Of a stretch of 64,000 nucleotides of DNA, positions 1 through 10,872 are shown piece after piece. Positions within the stretch are counted from its first letter, which is position 1. Each line of letters starts with the position of its first letter. Origin of the DNA: Gammaproteobacteria bacterium (GTDB lineage: Bacteria; Pseudomonadota; Gammaproteobacteria; Steroidobacterales; Steroidobacteraceae); NCBI GenBank assembly GCA_013289615.1, contig JABCZO010000010.1:1-64000 (forward strand), written 5' to 3'. The notes under the pieces were generated by a model. The model made no database searches and was not told the origin of the DNA. It saw only the letters and a list, made by a program, of their open reading frames with translations. The position numbers and the translations under genes are program-made.

Positions 1-2705
1 ATCCCCGATGCCGGCACCGCGTCTGCCGGCGCGGCGCCCGGGTGCACCCGCGCCGCCGACGTGATCATCATGAAGCGCAGCTCGCCACCCAGTGCCGACA
101 GGCGCGGGTACTGCGCAGCATCGCACCAGACATCCAGTTCCGCATCCAGCGGCGCGCCGATGTCGCCTGCGATGCGCAGGCGCTCGAGTTCGCGCGCGAC
201 ATCAGCGCGCAGCGCGATCAGCGCACTCCAGTCGATCGCATCGGCCGGCGGCGCCGGAAGCTCGTGCCAGGTCGCCAGGAACACCGATTCGGCCCGCTCA
301 CCGCGCAGGTGCCGCCACAGCTCCTCGGCGGTGAATGACAGGATCGGCGCCAGCCAGCGCACCATGCTCTCGGCGATGTGCCACATCGCACTCTGCGCCG
401 AGCGGCGCGCGCGGCTGGCCGCCGGCGTTGTGTACAGCCGGTCCTTCAGGATATCCAGGTAGAAACCGCCCAGGTCCACCACGCAGAAGTTATGCACCTT
501 CTGGTAGATCAGGTGAAACGCATAGTCGCGATAGGCGCCGACGATCTCCTGCTGCAGCTCGCGCGCACGTGCAATCGCCCAGCGGTCGATCGCCACCAGT
601 TCTGCCGCGGGCAGGGCCTGCTGCGGCTCGAAGTCGTAGAGGTTACCGACCAGGAAGCGCAGCGTGTTGCGCATGCGGCGATAGGAATCGCTCATGCGCT
701 TCAGGATCTCCTGCGACAGGCTCATCTCGTTCGAATAATCGGTCGCCGCGATCCACAGCCGCAGCATGTCGGCGCCGAGCGTCTTCATGATGTCCTGCGG
801 CTCGATGCCGTTGCCGAGGGACTTGGACATCTTGCGACCCTTGTCGTCGACCGTGAAGCCGTGCGTCAGCACACCGCGGTACGGCGCGCGGGCGTAGAGA
901 GCCTCTGACATCAGGATCGCGCTGTGAAACCAGCCGCGATGCTGGTCGGAACCCTCAAGGTACAGATCCACCGGCGCGCTGAAATCATCGCGGATCGCGG
1001 CCACGCACTCGAATGACAGCCCCGAGTCGGCCCAGACGTCCATCACATCGGTGAGCTTGTCGTAGTCCCTGGCCTCCTCGCCCAGCAATTCTTTGGGATC
1101 GAGCGCAAACCAGGCGTCGATGCCGCCGCTCTCAACACGCGCGGCCACTTCCAGCAGCAGTTGCTGGGTGCGCGGGTGCAGTGTCGCGCGATCCTTGTGC
1201 ACGAACAGCGCCAGCGGCAGGCCCCAGATGCGCTGGCGCGAGATGCACCAGTCGGGACGGGTCTCGATCATGCTCGCCATGCGCTGCTCGCCCCAGGCCG
1301 GCGTCCAGTGCACGTGTTTGATATCGGCGAGCGTGTGCGCGCGCAGGCCGCGCTCGTCCATGCTGATGAACCACTGCGGCGTGGCGCGAAAGATCAGCGG
1401 CGTCTTGTGACGCCAGCAGTGCGGATAGCTGTGACGCAGCGGCCGCTGATGCAGCAGCGCGCCGGTCTCTTCCAACTGTTGCACCACGACGCCGTCGGCG
1501 TCCCAGACCTTCAGTCCCGCCACCAGCGGCGTGTCGGCGACGAAGCGGCCGTCGGCGCCGACCGGATTGACGACCGGCAGGCCGTAGCGCCCGCCAACCA
1601 CGTAGTCCTCCTGGCCATGCGCGGGCGCGGTGTGCACGGCGCCGGTGCCGGCCTCGAGCGTGACGTGCTCGCCGAGGATCACCGGGACCGTCTTTGCGAG
1701 CCACGGATGGGTCAGGGTCAGGCCTTCCAGCACGTTGCCGCTGAACTCGCCCAACACTTCCAGCATCGCAAGGCCGAAGCGCTCGAGCGAGGCGTTGGCA
1801 AGGTCTGCCGCCAGCACCAGCACCTCGCGCGCACCGGCGCGATCCACCGCCACCGCCACATAGCGAAACGCCGCGTTGACCGCGACCGCCTCATTCGCCG
1901 GCAGTGTCCAGGGCGTTGTGGTCCAGATCACCAGCGACACGCCCTCGCCAAGCCGCGACGCGTCGATGCCGGTGCGGTGCGCGAAGTCGGCGACATCGGC
2001 GACGCGAAACGCGACGTCGATCGAGCGTGAGGTCTTGTCCTCGTACTCGACTTCCGCTTCCGCGAGCGCCGAGCGGCAATCCAGGCACCAGTGCACCGGC
2101 TTGGCACCGCGATACAGGTGGCCGTTGGCAATGATCTTGCCCAGCGCCCGGATCTGCTGCGCCTCATAGCGCGGATCCATCGTCAGGTACGGGTGATCCC
2201 AGTCGCCGAATACGCCCAGGCGCTTAAAGTCGGTGCGCTGGGAATCGATCTGTGCGGCGGCAAACGCGCGGCAGGCGGCGCGAAAGGCCACGGCATCGAG
2301 TTTCTGGCCCGGGCGGCCATGTTTCTTTTCCACCGCCAGCTCGATCGGCAGGCCGTGGCAGTCCCAGCCGGGGATATAGGGCGCATCCTTGCCATCCATC
2401 GTGCGCGACTTGACGACGATGTCCTTCAGGATCTTGTTGACCGCGTGGCCCAGATGAATCACGCCGTTCGCATACGGCGGCCCATCGTGCAACACGAACG
2501 AAGGCCGGCCGCGCGACACCTCGCGGATGCGCTCGTAGATACGCTGCTCGTTCCAGCGCGCCAGCTGCGCCGGCTCGCGCCTGGCCAGGTCCGCTTTCAT
2601 CGGAAAGTCGGTCTGCGGCAGATTGATCGTCGTCTTGTAATCCACTACTGGCTCACCATCACTGGCTGTCACCTCGGCTGCGGCGCCCGTGCGAGGGGTA
2701 GTCAT
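1..2705 (-). CDS. ileS: isoleucyl-tRNA synthetase, 3' end outside window
   Basis: Charges tRNA-Ile with isoleucine in the cytoplasm (class Ia synthetase). The reverse strand reads openly from ATG at 2705 to the window edge, about 901 codons. The ORF track omits it because its stop lies outside. The class I signature HLGH is at about residues 84-87 ([11 protein letters not shown]) and KMSKS at about 625-629 ([15 protein letters not shown], bases 819-833). An anticodon-binding domain follows ([17 protein letters not shown]). The C-terminal zinc-binding tail should lie outside. The start overlaps the ribF stop in an ATGA, so the two are translationally coupled. ribF-ileS is the usual gammaproteobacterial order, normally followed by lspA. 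Confidence 0.97.
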   Translation of the reverse strand, partial: MTTPRTGAAAEVTASDGEPVVDYKTTINLPQTDFPMKADLARREPAQLARWNEQRIYERIREVSRGRPSFVLHDGPPYANGVIHLGHAVNKILKDIVVKSRTMDGKDAPYIPGWDCHGLPIELAVEKKHGRPGQKLDAVAFRAACRAFAAAQIDSQRTDFKRLGVFGDWDHPYLTMDPRYEAQQIRALGKIIANGHLYRGAKPVHWCLDCRSALAEAEVEYEDKTSRSIDVAFRVADVADFAHRTGIDASRLGEGVSLVIWTTTPWTLPANEAVAVNAAFRYVAVAVDRAGAREVLVLAADLANASLERFGLAMLEVLGEFSGNVLEGLTLTHPWLAKTVPVILGEHVTLEAGTGAVHTAPAHGQEDYVVGGRYGLPVVNPVGADGRFVADTPLVAGLKVWDADGVVVQQLEETGALLHQRPLRHSYPHCWRHKTPLIFRATPQWFISMDERGLRAHTLADIKHVHWTPAWGEQRMASMIETRPDWCISRQRIWGLPLALFVHKDRATLHPRTQQLLLEVAARVESGGIDAWFALDPKELLGEEARDYDKLTDVMDVWADSGLSFECVAAIRDDFSAPVDLYLEGSDQHRGWFHSAILMSEALYARAPYRGVLTHGFTVDDKGRKMSKSLGNGIEPQDIMKTLGADMLRLWIAATDYSNEMSLSQEILKRMSDSYRRMRNTLRFLVGNLYDFEPQQALPAAELVAIDRWAIARARELQQEIVGAYRDYAFHLIYQKVHNFCVVDLGGFYLDILKDRLYTTPAASRARRSAQSAMWHIAESMVRWLAPILSFTAEELWRHLRGERAESVFLATWHELPAPPADAIDWSALIALRADVARELERLRIAGDIGAPLDAELDVWCDAAQYPRLSALGGELRFMMITSAARVHPGAAPADAVPASG

Positions 2706-3616
2706 GCGCCGATGATCCGACGCGCTTCAGCAGCATCGCGCACCATCTGCTGCACCATGTCATCCATCGACGGGAATGTCAGCTCATCGCGCAGGTGCGC
2801 AATAAATTCCACTTCCAGCTCCTGACCATACAGATCACCATCGAAATCGAACAGGTGCGCCTCGAGCAGCATCTGTGTGCCCTGGACCATCGGCCGGGTA
2901 CCCAGGCTGGCCACGCCCGGATGCGAGCTGAAACCCGGGCCGCTGACCAGCACCGCAAACACGCCCTGCAGCGCCACCCGCCGGCGTTTCACCGGCAGAT
3001 TGGCGGTCGGAAAACCGATCGTGCGGCCGAAATGGTTGCCGTGATGCACGCGCGCACGCATGCCATAGCCGCGCCCGAGCATGCGCTTCGCGCGCGCAAA
3101 CTCTCCGGCCGCCAGCGCGGTGCGCACCCGGCCGCTGCTGACGCGCTCGCCCTCCACCGGCACCACGTCCACCAGGTCCACGCTGAAGCCAAACTGCGCG
3201 GCATTGTCCGCGCACCAGGCCGCCGTCGCCTCCCCGCCGCGGCCGAAGCGAAAATCATGCCCGACCACCACGACGCGGGTGCGCGCCGCAGCGAGCAGTT
3301 CCATGAACTGCAGCCCCGACAGCGCACGCAGCCGATTTCCGAAGCTCAGCACGCACAGGCGCTCGATGCCGGTACACGACAGCAGCCGCCAGCGCTCGCG
3401 GAAATTGGTCAGCCGGGCCGGCGGGTTCGCGGCCTGCAGGAACTCGCGCGGCAGCGGCTCGAAGGTCACCAGCATCGCCGGCACCGACAGCCGGGTGGCA
3501 TGCGCACACAGGCGCTCGATCAGCGCCCGGTGGCCCAGGTGCAGGCCATCGAAACTGCCGATCGTGACCACGCAACCGCGTGAATGGACCGATTCGAGTC
3601 GGCGGATGAGCTCCAT
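2702..3616 (-). CDS. ribF: bifunctional riboflavin kinase / FAD synthetase
   Basis: Converts riboflavin to FMN and then FAD in the cytosol. The 304 aa match the usual length of about 310. The N-terminal nucleotidyltransferase shows [10 protein letters not shown] (residues 20-29). The C-terminal flavokinase domain carries [11 protein letters not shown] (197-207). The ATG start has AGAGG close upstream, and a perfect TATAAT lies about 70 bp before it. It overlaps ileS by four bases (ATGA). rpsT is divergent across a short intergenic region. Identification is secure. Confidence 0.97.
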   Translation of the reverse strand: MELIRRLESVHSRGCVVTIGSFDGLHLGHRALIERLCAHATRLSVPAMLVTFEPLPREFLQAANPPARLTNFRERWRLLSCTGIERLCVLSFGNRLRALSGLQFMELLAAARTRVVVVGHDFRFGRGGEATAAWCADNAAQFGFSVDLVDVVPVEGERVSSGRVRTALAAGEFARAKRMLGRGYGMRARVHHGNHFGRTIGFPTANLPVKRRRVALQGVFAVLVSGPGFSSHPGVASLGTRPMVQGTQMLLEAHLFDFDGDLYGQELEVEFIAHLRDELTFPSMDDMVQQMVRDAAEARRIIGA

Positions 3617-3685
3617 GATCCTCTAGGCAGTGTTCAATGCCGCTGCGCCGCCGATCGGTAAGCTCCACGGCCATCTAAGCGATTG

Positions 3686-3714
3686 ATTATAGCCCGATCC
3701 GTGCCGATATTGCC
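3686..3714 (-). promoter_or_regulatory. candidate promoter for ribF-ileS
   Basis: On the reverse strand a perfect TATAAT occupies 3686-3691, about 70 bp upstream of the ribF start. The best -35 at 16-18 bp spacing is poor (GGCAAT), so only the -10 element is convincing. It sits in the ribF/rpsT divergent intergenic region. Confidence 0.4.
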
Positions 3715-3723
3715 CCGCCTGCA

Positions 3724-3752
3724 TTGACAAGCTTTTAAGCCCTGCCCACACT
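3724..3752 (+). promoter_or_regulatory. candidate sigma70 promoter for rpsT
   Basis: A perfect TTGACA at 3724-3729 is followed after 17 bp by CACACT (3747-3752), a weak -10. It lies 26 bp before the rpsT start codon, which leaves a short leader with the ribosome binding site. Confidence 0.4.
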
Positions 3753-3778
3753 ACGCGGCCCTCAAAGGAGCTCGACGC

Positions 3779-4045
3779 GTGGCGAATACGAAATCGGCGG
3801 AAAAGGCGGCCCGGCAGGCCGAAAAGCACCGGGAGCACAATGTCACGTTGCGCTCGCGCATGCGTACCGCGATCCGCAAGGTCAATGACGCGGTGGCCAA
3901 GGGCAACAAGGCCGAAGCCAACAGCAGCTACCGCGCCGCGGTGCCGTTGATCGACACGCTGGTCAACAAGCACATCATTCACCGCAACCAGGCCGATCGC
4001 CACAAGAGCCGCCTCGCGGCCCGCGTCAAAAGCGTCTCGACCTGA
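3779..4045 (+). CDS. rpsT: 30S ribosomal protein S20
   Basis: Primary binder of 16S rRNA in the small subunit. The 88-aa basic protein begins MANTKSAEKAARQAEKHREHN, the hallmark S20 N-terminus, and carries the DTLVNKHIIHRNQADRHKSRL segment. The start is GTG (3779), supported by AAAGGAG at 3764-3770 with 8-nt spacing. GTG rather than ATG may keep translation low. It is monocistronic and divergent from ribF. Confidence 0.97.
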   Translation: MANTKSAEKAARQAEKHREHNVTLRSRMRTAIRKVNDAVAKGNKAEANSSYRAAVPLIDTLVNKHIIHRNQADRHKSRLAARVKSVST

Positions 4046-4087
4046 TTCGCCCCTGTCCGCCGCCAGCTGTCCGCCGCCGCCGCCCGC

Positions 4088-4423
4088 TCAGCGCGCGCCC
4101 GGCACCCGCCGCTCGTAATCATCCAGCGCCAGCAGCAGCGACAGGCGAGAATCGCCGCGCGATACCTCGCGCCAGTGCTGGCCTTCCGGCCAGGGCTCGA
4201 GCGCACCGGCCAGCGCCCACAGCATGTTGAGTGACGAGGAGAGCCCGGCGCGCTTGAGCTCGAAGAACGTGCGCACCGGGCCGCGCCGGCGCAGCTCCTG
4301 CGCACTGTGCACGCCAATCTGGGCCAGCATCTGCTCGGATCGGGCGCCGAGGTTACGCAGATCCCGCACCCGCAGTTTCAGCTTACCGGCGGCAATACGC
4401 GCGCGGACTTTGGAATTGCGCAT
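4088..4423 (-). CDS. TfoX C-terminal domain protein
   Basis: This 111-aa protein consists of a TfoX/Sxy C-terminal-type domain: LRNLGARSEQMLAQIGVHSAQELRRRG followed by SLNMLWALAGALEPW. The family is a helix-hairpin-helix-like fold seen in competence regulators of gammaproteobacteria. This gene has only that domain, without the N-terminal TfoX half, and its partner is unknown. It lies between the convergent end of rpsT and obg, in obg orientation and 45 bp downstream of the obg stop, so it may be read from the obg transcript. The short 4046-4087 gap carries a GTCCGCCGCC direct repeat and no gene. Confidence 0.75.
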   Translation of the reverse strand: MRNSKVRARIAAGKLKLRVRDLRNLGARSEQMLAQIGVHSAQELRRRGPVRTFFELKRAGLSSSLNMLWALAGALEPWPEGQHWREVSRGDSRLSLLLALDDYERRVPGAR

Positions 4424-4468
4424 CCCCTATTGTCACCGAACGCGGCTAGCTGGCGAACTGGCCCCCGC

Positions 4469-5500
4469 TCAGGCCGCAGGCTGCGCCGTCGCCTGCTGCT
4501 CCAGGAAGTTCATCAGCGCATCGGCCAGTTCGCGCGTGCCGCGCCCGGTCGCCGCCGAGATCAGGAAGCGCGGTCCGCGGTAGCGCAGGCGCCGCGCGAT
4601 GTCGGCAGCGAGCTTCTCGGCGTCCGCATCCGGCAGCAGGTCGCGCTTGTTGATCACCAGCCAGCGCGGCTTGCCGGCCAGCTCCCCGCTGAATTTCTTA
4701 AGCTCAGCGACGATCGCGCGCGCGTCGCGCACCGGGTCGGCATCCGGATCGGGCGGCAGGATATCCACCAGATGCAGCAGCACGCGCGTGCGCTGCAGGT
4801 GCTTCAGGAACCGGATCCCAAGGCCCGCGCCCTCGGCGGCACCCTCGATCAGTCCTGGAATATCGGCCATCACGAAGCTGCGATGCTCGCCGCAGTAGAC
4901 CACGCCGAGGTTCGGATAGAGCGTGGTAAAGGGGTAATCCGCCACCCGCGGCCGCGCCGCCGACACCGCCCTGATCAGCGTTGATTTGCCGGCATTCGGC
5001 AGGCCCAGCAGGCCCACGTCGGCGATGACCTTCAGCTCCAGCGCCAGCGTGCGCTTCTCGCCCGGCAGGCCCGGGCCGAACTGCCTGGGCGCGCGGTTGG
5101 TGCTGGACTTGAAGCGCGTATTACCCCAGCCGCCCTTGCCGCCCTGGGCCACCTTCAGCTCCTGGCCCACCACCGCCAGGTCGCCGAGCAGCTCCTCGCT
5201 CTCGGCATCGCGCACCACGGTGCCGACCGGTACCAGTATGAACAGCTCTTCGCCGCTGCGCCCGGTGCAGCCGTTGGCCGAGCCGCCCTCGCCCGATGGC
5301 GCCTTGAACACGCGTGCGATACGAAAATCGGCCAGCGTATTGATGCCTTCCATCGCGCGCAGCCACACGCTGCCGCCATGGCCGCCGTCACCGCCGTCCG
5401 GACCACCGAACGGCACCGACTTCTCGCGCCGGAAGCTCGCGCTGCCGCGCCCGCCGTTGCCGGCCTGCACCCTGGCGATTGCCTCGTCTACGAATTTCAT
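4469..5500 (-). CDS. obg: ribosome-associated GTPase ObgE/CgtA
   Basis: Essential GTPase in 50S assembly and stress signalling. The 343 aa show a glycine-rich Obg fold ([22 protein letters not shown], near residue 20) and then the G domain with P-loop GLPNAGKS (166-173). The switch region ([13 protein letters not shown]), DIPGLIEGA and NKRD follow. There is no long C-terminal extension, as is usual in proteobacteria. obg normally follows rplU-rpmA directly. Here about 3 kb separates them, so it probably uses a local promoter; a TATGAT-like box lies at 5551-5556 on the reverse strand. Confidence 0.96.
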   Translation of the reverse strand: MKFVDEAIARVQAGNGGRGSASFRREKSVPFGGPDGGDGGHGGSVWLRAMEGINTLADFRIARVFKAPSGEGGSANGCTGRSGEELFILVPVGTVVRDAESEELLGDLAVVGQELKVAQGGKGGWGNTRFKSSTNRAPRQFGPGLPGEKRTLALELKVIADVGLLGLPNAGKSTLIRAVSAARPRVADYPFTTLYPNLGVVYCGEHRSFVMADIPGLIEGAAEGAGLGIRFLKHLQRTRVLLHLVDILPPDPDADPVRDARAIVAELKKFSGELAGKPRWLVINKRDLLPDADAEKLAADIARRLRYRGPRFLISAATGRGTRELADALMNFLEQQATAQPAA

Positions 5501-5590
5501 GCCCTGCCCGTGCCGTCAGCGGCTCGCACTCGCCAATCGGCCAAAACCCCATCATATCTCAAGGGTTTAGCTTAAGGCCGGGCTCGTCGT

Positions 5591-7051
5591 TCATCCCTGA
5601 GCGTAGTCGAACAGCGCCATGAAGCCGAAATCCATATGCAGCTGCTGGTGACAGTGAAAGAGTGTCAGCCCCGGGTTGTCCGCCACGAAATCAAACTCCA
5701 GTTCCTGGAAACCGCCCAGCATCACGACGTCCTTGATAACGCCCGCGGTCGCTTTGCCGGCAATGCGTGTCAGCTCGAAGCTGTGCCGGTGCAGGTGCAG
5801 CGGGTGGATGTCATCGCTCGCGTTGCGAAACTTCAGCCGATAGCGGCGCCCCTGATGCAGCGTGACCATCGGCTTCCCGCTCGCCATCGAAAATGCTACG
5901 CCGTTGAGGGTCCATTGATTGAAGCCGTCGACCGCGGCGTTGTGCTTGACGATCTTCATTTCGATCGTCTCGTCGGCTGCAGCCGGCACAGCATGGGTGC
6001 TGCCGAAGCGCTGGTAATCCCAGCGAAACGGCTTTGGCTGGCTCCACTGCGGCTTGCCCTTCTGACCGGCATATTCGACGACGATACCCATCCCGTGCCG
6101 GCGGTCATCATCGGCGGTATCGCCCATCACCCAAACTCCGGGATGATTCATGTCGACGATCGCCGAGATCCGCTCGGCGGTGCCGAGCCACAGTACCGGC
6201 ACATCCGTTGGCGTCGGCACCGGATTGCCATCGAGCGCCACGACGCGGAACACATGCCCGGGCAACGCCAGGCTCCGGATCTCGGTCGCGCTCGCATTAA
6301 GCACGTGAAACAGCACGCGTTCGCCCTGGCGCACGCGCACCGGTTCGGCGTGACCAAGCATCCGGCCATTGATCGCGAACAGCTCATAGCCCACCTCGAA
6401 GCCCCTGGCTTTCTCCGGCGCTTCAACGTCGGCGGCCTTTCCCAGTTGGCGCAGCGTGCTGATCGGCGCACCGGCGAGTACGTCCATCGCCATGTCGCCG
6501 CCGCGGCTCAAGGTCGGCTGGAACTCCTTCATCACCAGAAAGATCTCCCGATCGTAAGCACCCGGATTGGCGTTGGGCTCGATATAGACCGGTCCGACCT
6601 GACCGGTGTACGTGCCGCGGTTGAGATCGGCACCGGCGACGACATGCGTGTGATAAAAGCGCAAGCCCGAAGGTTTCGGCACGAACGCGATCCGGCGCAT
6701 GCCGTGCGCCGGGACGAACGGCGAGCCTTCCTCGGCGGCGCCGTCCACGTCGCTGGCAATCATCTGCCCGTGCCAGTGGACCAGCTCCGGCGTGTCGGTG
6801 TCGTTGTGAATATCGAGCACCACCCGCTGTCCTTGCCTGAAGCGCAGCAGCGGTCCGGGAAACTGGCCGTTATAGAGCGTGGTCGAGATGATGTGCCCGG
6901 GAGCCAGTTCGAGCAGCCCGGTTGCGATGCGCAGCGTGTAGTCCGCCTTTTCGGTGTCGCCATCGCCCGCAGCTCGTGCCAGGCGCGGCAGCGCGCCGAT
7001 CAGCGGCAGCAGTCCGGCGTATTTGAGCAGGCAGCGTCGATCGATCGTCAC
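5591..7051 (-). CDS. periplasmic multicopper oxidase
   Basis: Probable laccase-like or Cu-oxidising enzyme coupling substrate oxidation to O2 reduction. The N-terminus DRRCLLKYAGLLPLIGALPRLARA resembles a twin-arginine signal. All four copper motifs are present: HWHG (92-95), HTH (134-136), HPLHLHRHSF and HCHQQLH (466-472). The T1 axial position, normally Met or Leu, is Phe477. Of 486 aa. The start is GTG, overlapping the TGA of the lysR remnant (GTGA). The substrate cannot be told from sequence, and no CopB or metal-binding Met repeats are visible. It is part of the block separating obg from rpmA. Confidence 0.88.
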   Translation of the reverse strand: MTIDRRCLLKYAGLLPLIGALPRLARAAGDGDTEKADYTLRIATGLLELAPGHIISTTLYNGQFPGPLLRFRQGQRVVLDIHNDTDTPELVHWHGQMIASDVDGAAEEGSPFVPAHGMRRIAFVPKPSGLRFYHTHVVAGADLNRGTYTGQVGPVYIEPNANPGAYDREIFLVMKEFQPTLSRGGDMAMDVLAGAPISTLRQLGKAADVEAPEKARGFEVGYELFAINGRMLGHAEPVRVRQGERVLFHVLNASATEIRSLALPGHVFRVVALDGNPVPTPTDVPVLWLGTAERISAIVDMNHPGVWVMGDTADDDRRHGMGIVVEYAGQKGKPQWSQPKPFRWDYQRFGSTHAVPAAADETIEMKIVKHNAAVDGFNQWTLNGVAFSMASGKPMVTLHQGRRYRLKFRNASDDIHPLHLHRHSFELTRIAGKATAGVIKDVVMLGGFQELEFDFVADNPGLTLFHCHQQLHMDFGFMALFDYAQG

Positions 7052-7371
7052 GGGTGCTTTCTTCCGCTCGCCAGAGGTGCGCCGTGCTGTGCCCTAGAAC
7101 CCCGGTAACGAAGCGCTTCGACCAGTAGCGCAAACGCGGGCGCGAGCTGCCGGCGACTCGGATAGTAGAGGTGATAGCCGGCGAAAGGCGTGCACCAGTC
7201 GGTGAGCACGCGCACCAGCCGGTCTGCTTCAATGTCTGCCCGGACCATATCTTCCGGAACGAACGCTATGCCGAGACCGGCCCTGGCGGCCGCGAGACTC
7301 AGCGGCGCTTCGTTGAACGCGAGCTGGCCGTCGACCCGAACCTTGATCTCGCGTCCTGCCTTCTCGAACTC
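7048..7371 (-). pseudogene. LysR-family regulator, 5'-truncated remnant
   Basis: The reverse strand reads EFEKAGREIKVRVDGQLAFNEAP, then AGLGIAFVPEDMV and RLVRVLTDWCTPFAGYHLYYPSRRQ. This is the last third of a LysR effector-binding domain. An in-frame TGA at 7372-7374 ends the frame upstream, and the DNA-binding helix-turn-helix and first ~200 residues are absent. An intact LysR gene would be divergent from the aldo/keto reductase, a common pairing, so a deletion probably removed its 5' half. The stop overlaps the oxidase start. It cannot encode a working regulator. Confidence 0.85.
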
Positions 7372-7443
7372 TCACGCATACAGCGCTGCTCGCGATGCAT
7401 TCATGCACCCCATTCATAGGTCCATTCGCATTCTAGCGGCTAG

Positions 7444-8478
<1,035 letters not shown>

Positions 8479-8492
8479 GGCGCTCAGCGAGG

Positions 8493-8519
8493 AATCCACA
8501 TGGACGTAATCCACATGGA
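8493..8519 (+). repeat. 12-bp direct repeat between convergent genes
   Basis: AATCCACATGGA occurs at 8493-8504 and again at 8508-8519, a 15-bp period, in the gap between the aldo/keto reductase stop and the rpmA stop. No function is evident; it may be a scar of the insertion. Confidence 0.5.
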
Positions 8520-8548
8520 ACTGAAGCCTGCCGGGTCGGGGTTTTGCT

Positions 8549-8839
8549 TTAGTTGGACTCGGCCGCCGGCGCTGTCTCGGCCGAGGGCGTCAGCACGCTG
8601 ACGTACATGCGCTGCTCGGCACCCCTGACCCGAAACTGCACCCGCCCGCTGATTTCCGCGTACAGCGTGTGGTCGGTGCCGATACCAACGTTCTCACCGG
8701 CGCGTACCTTGGTGCCGCGCTGGCGCACCAGGATATTGCCGGCCAGCACGTCCTGGCCGCCATAGCGCTTCACGCCCAGGCGCTTGCTGTGCGAATCGCG
8801 GCCATTGCGGGTACTGCCGCCTGCTTTCTTGTGTGCCAT
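8549..8839 (-). CDS. rpmA: 50S ribosomal protein L27
   Basis: Component of the large subunit near the peptidyl-transferase centre. The 96-aa protein starts [29 protein letters not shown], diagnostic for L27, with [11 protein letters not shown] following. The acidic, Ala-rich tail ([11 protein letters not shown]) is slightly longer than in E. coli. It lies 23 bp after rplU in a classic two-gene unit, but obg does not follow directly here. Confidence 0.97.
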   Translation of the reverse strand: MAHKKAGGSTRNGRDSHSKRLGVKRYGGQDVLAGNILVRQRGTKVRAGENVGIGTDHTLYAEISGRVQFRVRGAEQRMYVSVLTPSAETAPAAESN

Positions 8840-8862
8840 GCCAGTGTTCCCCTACCGAGCCG

Positions 8863-9177
8863 TTACAGACCGCTGATGTCGGTCACACGCACCTGCGTGT
8901 AGTGCTGCCGGTGCGTCTTTTGCCGCAAATAATGCTTGCGGCGGCGGAATTTCACGATCGTGACCTTGTCGCCCTTGGCGTGCTTCTCGACCGTCGCGAG
9001 CACCTTGCCACCGCTCAGCAGCGGTGCGCCCAGGCGCACATTGTCACCGTCGGCGATCAGCAGCACCTCATTGAACTCGACCGTCGACCCAAGTTCCGCG
9101 CTCAGTTTCTCAATGCGCAGCACGCCGCCTTTCTCGACCCGATACTGTTTGCCGCCCGTGGCGATGACCGCGTACAT
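8863..9177 (-). CDS. rplU: 50S ribosomal protein L21
   Basis: Large-subunit protein binding 23S rRNA. From the ATG at 9177 it is 104 aa: MYAVIATGGKQYRVEKG to the KFRRRKHYLRQKTHRQHYTQV C-terminus typical of L21. The ORF track start at 9288 adds 37 residues with no counterpart in the family, so the internal ATG was chosen. It is first gene of rplU-rpmA, divergent from ispB across 153 bp that should hold both promoters. Confidence 0.97.
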   Translation of the reverse strand: MYAVIATGGKQYRVEKGGVLRIEKLSAELGSTVEFNEVLLIADGDNVRLGAPLLSGGKVLATVEKHAKGDKVTIVKFRRRKHYLRQKTHRQHYTQVRVTDISGL

Positions 9178-9330
9178 TGTCTTCAAACTCCGTGTGTGTC
9201 GCCGCACCCCTGGTTGAGCGCCGCGCGGTTTAAACAACGCCGGCACGCGTGGGAAGTGCGAAAAGGTCGCGCATTCTAACGACGCCACGCCAGCCGGTCA
9301 AACGCCGCATTCTCTTGGAGAAACAAAGAG

Positions 9331-10323
9331 TTGAGTATTGATTACGGCAGCCTGGAAGCGCTTGAGGCAATCCGCGCGCTGGTTCGCCCCGACTTGCTGG
9401 CGGTCGACGAGGCCATCCGTGGCGGCTTTCACAGTGCGGTACCGCTGGTAGACCAGGTCTCAGAGCACATCATTGGCGGCGGTGGCAAGCGCCTGCGCCC
9501 GCTGCTGGTGGTGCTGGCCGGCCGCGCCTGCGATCCGGTAGGCATGGGCTGCATCCGCGCCGCCGCGTTCATCGAGTTCATCCACACCGCCACCTTGCTG
9601 CACGACGATGTGGTGGACATGTCGGTGCGCCGCCGCGGGCGCGATACCGCCAACGAGATCTACGGCAACCAGGCCAGCGTGCTGGTCGGAGACTTTGTTT
9701 ATTCACGGGCATTTCAGCTCATGGCCGCGACGCGCAGCCAGCGCGTGATCGAGATCATGGCCGACGCGACCAACGTGATTGCCGAGGGGGAAGTGCTCCA
9801 GCTGATGAACGCGCACGATCCTGACACCACCGAAGCACGCTATCTGGAGGTCATCCACCGAAAGACCGCCCAGCTGTTTCAGGCAGGGGCCGAGGTCGCA
9901 GCGGTCCTGGGCGGCGCGCCCGAGCCGATCCAGCGGGCGCTGGCCGCCTTCGGGCGCCACTTCGGGACCGCCTACCAGCTGATCGACGATGTCCTCGACT
10001 ATCGCTCCGATCCCCTCACCCGCGGCAAGAACCTCGGCGACGACCTGGCCGAAGGCAAGCCGACCCTGCCGCTGATCCATGCGCTCGCCCAATGCGCACC
10101 TGCGCGCACCGCGCTGATCCGCGAGGTAATCAAAAACGGCGGCCTTGGCCAGCTGGATGAAGTCATGGCGACAATTGAATCGACCGGGGGGCTTGAGTAC
10201 ACTGCCCGGCTCGCGCAAACCGAGGCCGATCACGCGCTTGCAGCGCTGGCGGCGCTTCCCGAGACCGCCTATCGGGGAGCCCTGGCTGATCTGGTGCGCT
10301 TCGCGATCGCGCGCCAGCATTGA
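9331..10323 (+). CDS. ispB: polyprenyl (octaprenyl) diphosphate synthase
   Basis: Makes the isoprenoid side chain of ubiquinone by adding isopentenyl units to farnesyl diphosphate. The 330 aa show GGGGKRLRP (substrate binding), the first Asp-rich motif DDVVD (92-96) and the second DDVLD (219-223). The start is TTG with GGAG ten bases upstream; the next residues (MSIDYGSLEALEAIRALV) fit the family N-terminus. The position divergent from rplU is standard in gammaproteobacteria. tRNA-Pro follows 22 bp after the stop. Chain length (C40 or C45) cannot be fixed from sequence. Confidence 0.95.
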   Translation: MSIDYGSLEALEAIRALVRPDLLAVDEAIRGGFHSAVPLVDQVSEHIIGGGGKRLRPLLVVLAGRACDPVGMGCIRAAAFIEFIHTATLLHDDVVDMSVRRRGRDTANEIYGNQASVLVGDFVYSRAFQLMAATRSQRVIEIMADATNVIAEGEVLQLMNAHDPDTTEARYLEVIHRKTAQLFQAGAEVAAVLGGAPEPIQRALAAFGRHFGTAYQLIDDVLDYRSDPLTRGKNLGDDLAEGKPTLPLIHALAQCAPARTALIREVIKNGGLGQLDEVMATIESTGGLEYTARLAQTEADHALAALAALPETAYRGALADLVRFAIARQH

Positions 10324-10345
10324 CGGCCGATCCTTAAGGCCATTT

Positions 10346-10431
<86 letters not shown>

Positions 10432-10455
10432 CTAAAGGTTTTTCCGGCAAGCGTG

Positions 10456-10872
10456 CTAACGAAAGGGATTGAGGATCACAACACCCTCCACGTCTCTTCC
10501 GTGCGCCATGTCCTCGGAGTAAAGCTGCCGGCATCCAAGCGCGCGAGCCGCGGCGATGAGGGCGCCGTCCCAATACGAGAAGCCGTGCTTCGCTTTGATA
10601 TCTAACGCCTGGGTGAGAATTGAGGCCGTAATGTCCTGCACCGCAAAGCGCATCCAGGTATGAATTAGACTGGCGGCAATCGCGTGCGGTATTGGATCCG
10701 GCCGCGAGGCCCGTGTTGCTTGGACGTAGAATTCCTGCAGCACTTGAACCGACAAAGCGCCGCCGTCCTCGTCCATAAGCGTTATCGCCTGCTCCCGCTT
10801 GCGTGTCTCGTTTGGGTCGCGGCTGATCGAATACAGCAGGATATTGGTATCTAGGAAATGAAGATTGCTCAC
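10456..10872 (-). CDS. vapC: PIN-domain toxin, VapC type
   Basis: Likely Mg-dependent endoribonuclease toxin of a type II pair. The 138-aa PIN fold keeps the acidic residues: Asp8 (HFLDTNILLYS), Glu47 (VLQEFYV), Asp102 (SYWDGALIAAA) and Asp121 (YSEDM). The start overlaps the antitoxin stop in an ATGA, so the antitoxin is made first. The pair sits between two copies of the tRNA-Pro 3' end. The RNA target is unknown; VapC proteins often cut tRNA or rRNA. Confidence 0.88.
   Translation of the reverse strand: MSNLHFLDTNILLYSISRDPNETRKREQAITLMDEDGGALSVQVLQEFYVQATRASRPDPIPHAIAASLIHTWMRFAVQDITASILTQALDIKAKHGFSYWDGALIAAARALGCRQLYSEDMAHGRDVEGVVILNPFR

Noticed and set aside
5636-7108. 490-aa plus-strand ORF
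   Set aside because: Antisense to the multicopper oxidase, whose copper motifs are intact on the other strand.
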